Source of the DNA: Microvirga flavescens
Lineage (GTDB): Bacteria; Pseudomonadota; Alphaproteobacteria; Rhizobiales; Beijerinckiaceae
DNA length: 64,000 nucleotides
Reading direction: 5' to 3'
Assembly: GCF_003290125.1 (NCBI RefSeq)
Contig: NZ_QMKH01000001.1
Location: forward strand, 682,001 to 746,000
Below the pieces are notes generated by a model. That model saw only the letters and a program-made list of their open reading frames with translations, was not told where the DNA came from and did no database searches. This document shows, one piece after another, positions 56,269 through 64,000 of this stretch (positions within the stretch are counted from its first letter, which is position 1; the number at the start of each line of letters is the position of its first letter). Position numbers and translations under genes: made by a program.

Positions 56269-57771
56269 ATGCATCGCACGAGCGAAGAGAATCGCGCGCA
56301 GTCCGTTTCGGCAGAAAGCGATCTCGACATGTCCGCAGCGCAAGCGTCGGCCGAAATCTGGGCCCGCGTAAAACGCCGCCTGCGCGCGGAGTTGGGTGAG
56401 GACATTTTCGCGAGCTGGTTCGGCCGGCTCGAGTTGGACGCCGTCGTGGACGGTTGTGCCTATCTGACCGTTCCGACCCGTTTTCTGAAGAGCTGGATCG
56501 AGTCGCATTATGCCGACCGGGTTCTGTCTCTCTACCGTGCGGAGGCTCCGGCCATCGAGCGCATCAATCTCGGCGTGCGCAACACGCTGGGCCGCGAGGC
56601 CTCTCCCCGCCCGCGTCCGAGCGAGGCCCCGCGCCCGGTGGCTTCCACCGCAGTGATCGGCGCCAACATCATCGGCGAGGCCAAGCCCACGCTCCAGCCC
56701 GTGAGCGAGGATCGTGGCGATGCCGCCGATCTTGGCGGCGCGCCGCTCGATGCGCGCCTCACCTTCGAGAGCTTCATCGTTGGCCGCTCGAACGCGCTCG
56801 CCCATGCCGCCGCCGACCGGGTGGCGCATCACCAGGGCGGGCCCGCGATCTACAATCCGCTTTATCTCCACGCGGGCGTCGGGCTCGGCAAGACGCACCT
56901 TCTCCATGCCATCGGCCATGAGGCACGCGCGCAAGGGCGCCGCGTGATCTACCTCACCGCCGACCGCTTCATGTACGGCTTCGTCGCCTCCCTGAAGGCG
57001 CAGACCTCGCTCGCCTTCAAGGAGCGCCTTCGCGGCATCGATCTTCTCATCATCGACGACGTGCAGTTCATCCAGGGCAAGCAGATCCAGCAGGAATTCG
57101 GCCACACCCTGAATTCCCTCATTGATGCGGGCCGCCAGATTGTGGTGGCGGCGGACCGTCCGCCGACGGATCTCGAGAGCCTCGACGAGCGCGTGCGCTC
57201 GCGCCTCGCGGGTGGCCTCGTGGTGGAAGTCGGCGCGCTCGACGAAGCGCTGCGCGCTTCGATCCTGTCGAACCGCATCGACACGCTGAAATCCCTGCAT
57301 CCGACCTTCGAGATCGGGCAGAACGTCATCTCCTATGTGGCGCGCACCATCACCGCCAACGGACGTGATCTGGAAGGCGCGGTAAACCGGCTTCTCGCCC
57401 ACGCCACGTTGACCGGTTCGGCGATCACGCTGGAAACCGCCGAGGCCGCCATCCGCGATCTCGTGCGCAACCGCGAGCCGAAGCGGGTGAAGATCGAGGA
57501 CATCCAGAAGCTGGTGGCCTCGCGCTACAACGTCTCCCGTTCCGACATCCTCTCGGAGCGCCGCACCGCCGCCGTGGTGCGCCCGCGCCAGATCGCCATG
57601 TATCTGTCGAAGGTCCTCACGTTGCGCTCCCTGCCGGAGATCGGCCGCCGCTTCGGCGGGCGCGATCACACCACCGTTCTCCACGCGGTGCGCAAGATCG
57701 AGAAGGCCTTGGGCGAGGACAATGCGCTGAACGACGAGGTCGAACTCCTCAAGCGCATGCTGCAGGAATAA
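56269..57771 (+). CDS. dnaA: Chromosomal replication initiator DnaA
   Basis: DnaA opens the origin as an ATP-bound filament. In the 500-residue protein domain I is at about 20-90 ([16 protein letters not shown]), followed by a Pro/Ala-rich linker. The AAA+ core has Walker [11 protein letters not shown] (about 205-214) and IIDDVQF, and the DNA-binding domain carries the DnaA-box signature [16 protein letters not shown] near the C-terminus. AGAGGGG precedes the ATG at 56269; a start 14 codons earlier is possible but lacks such a site. dnaN follows after a 275-bp gap filled by a composite repeat. Confidence 0.98.
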   Translation: MHRTSEENRAQSVSAESDLDMSAAQASAEIWARVKRRLRAELGEDIFASWFGRLELDAVVDGCAYLTVPTRFLKSWIESHYADRVLSLYRAEAPAIERINLGVRNTLGREASPRPRPSEAPRPVASTAVIGANIIGEAKPTLQPVSEDRGDAADLGGAPLDARLTFESFIVGRSNALAHAAADRVAHHQGGPAIYNPLYLHAGVGLGKTHLLHAIGHEARAQGRRVIYLTADRFMYGFVASLKAQTSLAFKERLRGIDLLIIDDVQFIQGKQIQQEFGHTLNSLIDAGRQIVVAADRPPTDLESLDERVRSRLAGGLVVEVGALDEALRASILSNRIDTLKSLHPTFEIGQNVISYVARTITANGRDLEGAVNRLLAHATLTGSAITLETAEAAIRDLVRNREPKRVKIEDIQKLVASRYNVSRSDILSERRTAAVVRPRQIAMYLSKVLTLRSLPEIGRRFGGRDHTTVLHAVRKIEKALGEDNALNDEVELLKRMLQE

Positions 57772-57909
57772 GCCGCCACGGCGCGCCTGGCGCGCCGTCT
57801 CCATGAGCCGATGGTGGATTGTTGAGGGAAGCGGGGCCTGGCCTTGCTTTTGGGGCCAACCTTCGCCAATCTTGCCGCCCGCTCGAAGGGGCCCGGACCC
57901 GGGCCTGAA

Positions 57910-58009
57910 GCATGATCAGAACAAGTGGGAACCGGTTGTTCGCCTGGATCATGCGGCAATAAAGAAATCGAGAGACTGCTCGTGTTTCAAGGAGACACGA
58001 GCAGTCTCT
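57910..58009. repeat. Composite palindromic element, copy 2 (opposite orientation)
   Basis: A 45-bp palindromic element bounded by GCATGATC and GATCATGC (57910-57954) is 41/45 identical in reverse complement to that of copy 1. One outer pair changed C-G to T-A on both arms together. A 16-nt A/T-rich spacer follows, then AGAGACTGCTCGTGT (57971-57985) pairing perfectly with 57995-58009. It occupies the dnaA-dnaN gap. Order and spacing match copy 1 read on the other strand. Confidence 0.88.
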
Positions 58010-58046
58010 AAAGCCAAGAAATTCCAACGACAATGGGTGTTGGGCA

Positions 58047-59165
58047 ATGAGAGTTACCGTTGAGCGCGCCGCTTTGTTGAGGGCGCTGGGGCATGTGCAT
58101 CGCGTCGTTGAACGCCGCAACACCATCCCAATCCTGTCGAACGTCCTTCTGCGCGCCGAGGACGGCGCGCTGCGTCTGAAGGCGACCGATCTCGATATCG
58201 AGGTCACGGAGACGATTCCCGCCGAGATCACCGAGGCCGGTTCGACCACGATCCCGGCCTATGTGATCTACGACATCGTGCGCAAATTGCCTGACGGCGC
58301 GCAGGTCTCCCTCGAAATGACCGGCGATCTCGGCCAGATGCAGCTGCGCTCGGGCCGTTCACGCTTCATGCTGCAATCCCTGCCCGAGAGCGACTTTCCC
58401 GATCTCGCCGCCGGCGACCTGCCGCATCGCTTCACGGTGTCCGCCGCCGACCTGAAGCGCCTGATCGAGAAGACGCAGTTCGCGATCTCGACGGAAGAGA
58501 CGCGCTACTATCTCAACGGCATTTACCTCCACACCGCCGATGTCTCGGGTTCGCCCGTGCTGCGCGCGGTGGCGACCGACGGGCATCGTCTTGCCCGCGT
58601 GGAACTTCCTGCGCCGCACGGCGCGGAGGGCATGCCCGGCGTCATCATTCCACGCAAGGCCGTGGCCGAGATCGTGAAGCTGGTGGAGGACGGCAGCGAG
58701 AGCGTGCAGATCGAACTCTCCCCCGCCAAGATCCGCCTGACCTTCGACGGGCTGGTGCTGACTTCCAAGCTGATCGACGGCACCTTCCCGGATTACCAGC
58801 GCGTCATCCCGGTCGGGAACGACAAGCTGCTTACCGTGGAGCGCGGCGATTTCGCCAAGGCGGTCGACCGCGTCTCGACCATCTCTTCGGAACGCGGCCG
58901 CGCCGTGAAGCTCTCCCTCGTCGAGGGCCGTCTGACGCTCACCGTCAACAACCCGGATTCGGGCAGCGCGACTGAAGAGATCGAGGTCGATTACGACGCC
59001 GGTGAGATCGATATCGGCTTCAACGCCCGCTACCTTCTCGACATCACCGCCCAGCTCGACGGCGACACCGCCCTCTTCAAGCTGGCCGATCCCGGCTCGC
59101 CGACCGTGATCCAGGACCGCGAGGGCGCGCCTGCGCTCTACGTGCTGATGCCGATGCGCGTCTGA
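58047..59165 (+). CDS. dnaN: DNA polymerase III beta sliding clamp
   Basis: The beta clamp tethers the replicative polymerase to DNA. The 372-residue protein has three repeated clamp domains: RVTVERAALLRALGHVHRVVERRNTIPILSNVLL opens domain 1, FAISTEETRYYLNGIYLH is in domain 2 and VSTISSERGRAVKLSL in domain 3. It ends in YVLMPMRV, the conserved hydrophobic C-terminus that binds clamp partners. recF is downstream after a gap holding a repeat. Confidence 0.98.
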   Translation: MRVTVERAALLRALGHVHRVVERRNTIPILSNVLLRAEDGALRLKATDLDIEVTETIPAEITEAGSTTIPAYVIYDIVRKLPDGAQVSLEMTGDLGQMQLRSGRSRFMLQSLPESDFPDLAAGDLPHRFTVSAADLKRLIEKTQFAISTEETRYYLNGIYLHTADVSGSPVLRAVATDGHRLARVELPAPHGAEGMPGVIIPRKAVAEIVKLVEDGSESVQIELSPAKIRLTFDGLVLTSKLIDGTFPDYQRVIPVGNDKLLTVERGDFAKAVDRVSTISSERGRAVKLSLVEGRLTLTVNNPDSGSATEEIEVDYDAGEIDIGFNARYLLDITAQLDGDTALFKLADPGSPTVIQDREGAPALYVLMPMRV

Positions 59166-59242
59166 CGCCAAACGGCACAATCTATTGCGTTTCATCACCG
59201 GGCTTGCCCCGGTGATGTCGTTTTGGGGCCTCCTCAAGGAGT

Positions 59243-59313
59243 CTCACCCTGAGGAGGCGCGACAGCGCTGGAACCTCCTTCGAGACGCAGCTTCGCCGCT
59301 CCTCAGGATGAGG
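59243..59313. repeat. Palindromic intergenic repeat, CCTCATCCTGAGGAG family, copy C (short)
   Basis: This 71-bp copy starts CTCACCCTGAGGAGG and ends CTCCTCAGGATGAGG. Compared with copies A, B and D it lacks the middle CCCGTCTCGAAGGACGAGG-like segment, an internal deletion of about 35 bp. The left hairpin reads GCGC-GACA-GCGC. It lies in the dnaN-recF gap. Confidence 0.85.
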
Positions 59314-59382
59314 TGGAGCACGTCCGGAAAGCCTGTCAGGATCGCTTGATCTTTCGGCCCGCCTCCCCGAAGAAGGCGGTGC

Positions 59383-60534
59383 ATGTCCTCCGCTCCGCCC
59401 TCTTCGCGCATCGCGCGCCTGATGCTCCAGGATTTCCGCACCTATGCGGCGCTGGATCTTGGCCTCACGCGCCAGCTCGTGGCGCTGGTGGGCGAGAACG
59501 GGGCGGGCAAGACCAATATCCTCGAGGCGATCTCGCTCTTCATGCCCGGGCGCGGTCTGCGCCGGGCCGAATTGAGCGACATGGCGCGAAAGCCCGGTCC
59601 CGGCTCCTTCGCGGTTTCGCTGACCCTCGACACGCCCTTCGGCGAGCACCGCTTGGGAACGGGCATCGAAGCGCCGGGAGAGGACGCGCGCTCCTCGCGC
59701 CTGTGCCGCATCGACGGCGTTGCCGTCGGCTCGCCGACGGCCTTCTCAGAATATCTGCGCGTGGTCTGGCTGACGCCGGATCTCGACGCGCTGTTTCGCG
59801 GCCCGGCGGGCGATCGCCGTCGCTTTCTCGATAGGCTCGTGCTGGCGGTCGATGCCGACCACGGTGCCCGCGTCAACGCGTTGGAGCGCGCCTTGCGCTC
59901 GCGCAACCGCGTGCTGGAGGAAAATCCCGACGACCGGATCTGGCTCGATGCGCTGGAACGCGAGGTGGCAGAACTTGCCATCGCCGTTGCCGCCGCACGG
60001 CGCGAGACGACGGAGCGGCTTGCCGCACTCATCACAGCGACCCGCGACGACGCCTCGCCCTTTCCCTTCGCGACACTCAGCCTCGAAGGCGAGATCGATG
60101 CGCTCGTTTCGACGCTGCCCGCCGTCGATGCGGAAGACCGCTACCGCGCGATCTTGCGCGATTATCGCGCCCGCGACCGCGCCGCCGGGCGCACGCTTGT
60201 CGGCCCGCAGGCGACGGACCTTCTCGTGCGGCACGGCCCGAAAGACATTCCCGCCAACAGCGCCTCCACCGGCGAGCAGAAGGCGCTGCTCATCGGCCTC
60301 GTGCTCGCCCATGCGCGGCTCGTCGGCACCATGAGCGGCATCGCGCCCTTCATCCTTCTCGACGAGGTCGCCGCCCACCTCGACCCGCGCCGCCGCGCGG
60401 CCCTGTTCGATGCGTTGGAGACGCTCGGCGGTCAGGTCTGGATGACCGGGGCGGACGAGAACGCCTTTGGAGAACTCGAAGGGCGGGCGGATCTCCTCCA
60501 CGTCACGCCCGGACAGGTCACCTCAAGCCGCTGA
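59383..60534 (+). CDS. recF: DNA replication and repair protein RecF
   Basis: RecF is an SMC-like ATPase that guides RecA to gapped DNA. The 383-residue protein has Walker A VGENGAGKTNILEAI (about 32-46), the ABC signature STGEQKALLIGL (about 290-300) and Walker B FILLDEVAAHLDPRRR. It begins MSSAPPSSRIARLML and follows dnaN, with the LysE-type gene and then gyrB downstream. Confidence 0.96.
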   Translation: MSSAPPSSRIARLMLQDFRTYAALDLGLTRQLVALVGENGAGKTNILEAISLFMPGRGLRRAELSDMARKPGPGSFAVSLTLDTPFGEHRLGTGIEAPGEDARSSRLCRIDGVAVGSPTAFSEYLRVVWLTPDLDALFRGPAGDRRRFLDRLVLAVDADHGARVNALERALRSRNRVLEENPDDRIWLDALEREVAELAIAVAAARRETTERLAALITATRDDASPFPFATLSLEGEIDALVSTLPAVDAEDRYRAILRDYRARDRAAGRTLVGPQATDLLVRHGPKDIPANSASTGEQKALLIGLVLAHARLVGTMSGIAPFILLDEVAAHLDPRRRAALFDALETLGGQVWMTGADENAFGELEGRADLLHVTPGQVTSSR

Positions 60535-60642
60535 GCCCTTTGCGCCTATTGAGTGCTCGAGCACGCGATGGTGGCGCAGGCGGCCACTCATGTCGTATGC
60601 TGGATGGCGCCGCCGCTTCTCTTGCTCATCGGTTTGTAAGTC

Positions 60643-61257
60643 ATGGATCTCGCCGGACTCCTCGTTTTCGCCACCGCGCTCTTCATTGCGGCCGCTTCGC
60701 CGGGACCCGGCATCGCCGCCATCGTCGCGCGCGTGCTCGGGCGTGGCACGAAGGGAGCCGTGGCGTTCACGGCGGGCATCGCCATCGGCGACGTGGTCTG
60801 GCTGACCTTCGCCATCGTGGGCCTTGCCGCGCTGGCGCAGGCGTTCCACGAGGTTTTCCTCGTCATCAAATGGGCGGGCATCGGCTATCTGCTCTATCTC
60901 GCCTGGAAGCTCTGGACCGCGCCGGTCGCCGCGCATGAGGTGAAGGCGAATACGGCCCACGAGCATCCGGCCAAGCTTTTCCTCGGCGGCCTTGCCGTGA
61001 CCATGGGCAACCCGAAGGTCATGGTGTTCTACCTCGCGCTTCTGCCCACCCTTCTCGATCTCACCCGCATCTCGGTCCTGGGTTATGTGGAACTCGTCGC
61101 GGCGACGCTGATCGTGCTCACGGTGGTGCTCGGCGCCTATATCGTCCTCGCTGCCCGCGCCCGCAGGCTTTTCACGAGCCCGAAGGCCATCAGGACGCTC
61201 AACCGCACCACCGGCACCGTCATGGCTGGCGCGGCGGCGGCGATCGCGGCGCGTTGA
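60643..61257 (+). CDS. LysE/RhtB-family amino-acid exporter
   Basis: The 204-residue protein has about six membrane helices and the family N-terminal FAASPGPGIAAIVARVLGRGTKGAVAFTAGIAIGD pattern, with a later VTMGNPKVMVFYLALLPTLLDL. RhtB members export homoserine, threonine or lysine; the substrate is not decidable. It lies between recF and gyrB, an inserted gene relative to the minimal dnaA-dnaN-recF-gyrB order. Confidence 0.9.
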   Translation: MDLAGLLVFATALFIAAASPGPGIAAIVARVLGRGTKGAVAFTAGIAIGDVVWLTFAIVGLAALAQAFHEVFLVIKWAGIGYLLYLAWKLWTAPVAAHEVKANTAHEHPAKLFLGGLAVTMGNPKVMVFYLALLPTLLDLTRISVLGYVELVAATLIVLTVVLGAYIVLAARARRLFTSPKAIRTLNRTTGTVMAGAAAAIAAR

Positions 61258-61312
61258 CGCGCCCTGCCGGGGCGGCAGTTCCCCGACTTTTCCAGACCTT
61301 TTCGCGACCTAT

Positions 61313-61336
61313 CCCCGCGCGCGCATACGCGCGGGG
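61313..61336. other. GC-rich hairpin in the lysE-gyrB gap
   Basis: CCCCGCGCG (61313-61321) pairs with CGCGCGGGG (61328-61336) around a 6-nt loop with no T tract. It may end the LysE-type transcript or fold in the gyrB leader. A weaker TTTGAT/ATCAAA dyad containing a GAATC site lies at 61366-61384, closer to gyrB. Confidence 0.45.
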
Positions 61337-61362
61337 GTGAAATTCCATGCGAAAATGCCTAA

Positions 61363-63849
<2,487 letters not shown>

Positions 63850-63925
63850 TGCTGACTGGGCGCGCTGACGTCGCCCAGTGCTAAGGGCCATTCGGTGCGC
63901 TTCTTTGCGAGTGCACCCACCACAG

Positions 63926-64000
63926 CCTCATCCTGAGGAGGGCCGTCAGGCCCGTCTCGAAGGACGAGGCGTCTCCAGTGCTCTCTGGATCATCCTTCGA
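63926..64000. repeat. Palindromic intergenic repeat, CCTCATCCTGAGGAG family, copy D (cut by window end)
   Basis: This copy starts CCTCATCCTGAGGAGG and carries the left hairpin GGCC-GTCA-GGCC, then the CTCGAAGGACGAGG and TCCTTCGA segments. The right end is outside the window. It lies downstream of gyrB. Confidence 0.9.

Overview
This is a GC-rich chromosomal window from an alphaproteobacterium of the Rhizobiales/Hyphomicrobiales, most like Methylobacteriaceae (Microvirga-like; the genus is a guess). The evidence is gene order plus motifs: chvG-hprK-EIIA-ptsH-ahcY, divL with Tyr in place of the phospho-acceptor His, a tsaE-amgK fusion followed by murU, addB-addA, trpF-trpB-trpA-accD-folC, ubiE-ubiB-coaBC-dut, and dnaA-dnaN-recF-gyrB. 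Nearly everything is core chromosome. I saw no rRNA, tRNA, CRISPR, prophage or transposase.

Layout. 1-1.9 kb: end of the ChvG kinase and a regulatory PTS (HprK, EIIA, HPr). 2-4.3 kb: a hypothetical gene, then ahcY behind a perfect 20-bp palindrome and a strongly folded leader. 4.4-16.7 kb: a perfect CtrA box, divL, tsaE-amgK, murU, addB, addA, trxA. 16.7-24.6 kb (minus strand): VOC protein, folC, accD, trpA, trpB, trpF and an ornithine cyclodeaminase-like gene. Two opposite-strand secreted-protein paralogs, one frameshifted, split trpB from trpA. 24.6-29 kb: lapA-like, ihfB, sppA, a small secreted protein and rpsA. 29.2-41.6 kb is the most accessory-looking part: a DUF5996 gene, three large RTX/cadherin proteins sharing one C-terminal cassette, with a DsbA-like isomerase and argG between them, and a membrane site-2 protease. 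41.7-52.5 kb: DUF4440-like, typA, an MFS pump, a truncated GST, cysK, an Rrf2 regulator, dut, coaBC, ubiB, ubiE, mutM. 52.6-64 kb: DUF2189, enoyl-CoA hydratase, a TSUP exporter, rpsT, a 760-bp region that looks like a dnaA control region or origin, then dnaA, dnaN, recF, a LysE exporter and gyrB.

Connections. DivL, the CtrA box before it, and the DnaA box, GANTC cluster and CtrA-like site before dnaA together form visible cell-cycle circuitry. AmgK and MurU make a peptidoglycan-recycling pair. AddAB, RecF and MutM serve DNA repair.

Two families of intergenic palindromic repeats are present: four copies of a roughly 70-113 bp CCTCATCCTGAGGAG-type element, and two copies of a composite of a long hairpin, a T-rich spacer and a 45-bp palindrome. 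Their arms show paired substitutions, and members of both families sit inside the dnaA-dnaN-recF cluster. The best candidates for something undescribed are the ahcY leader, the composite repeat, and the RTX family with propeller-like N-termini.
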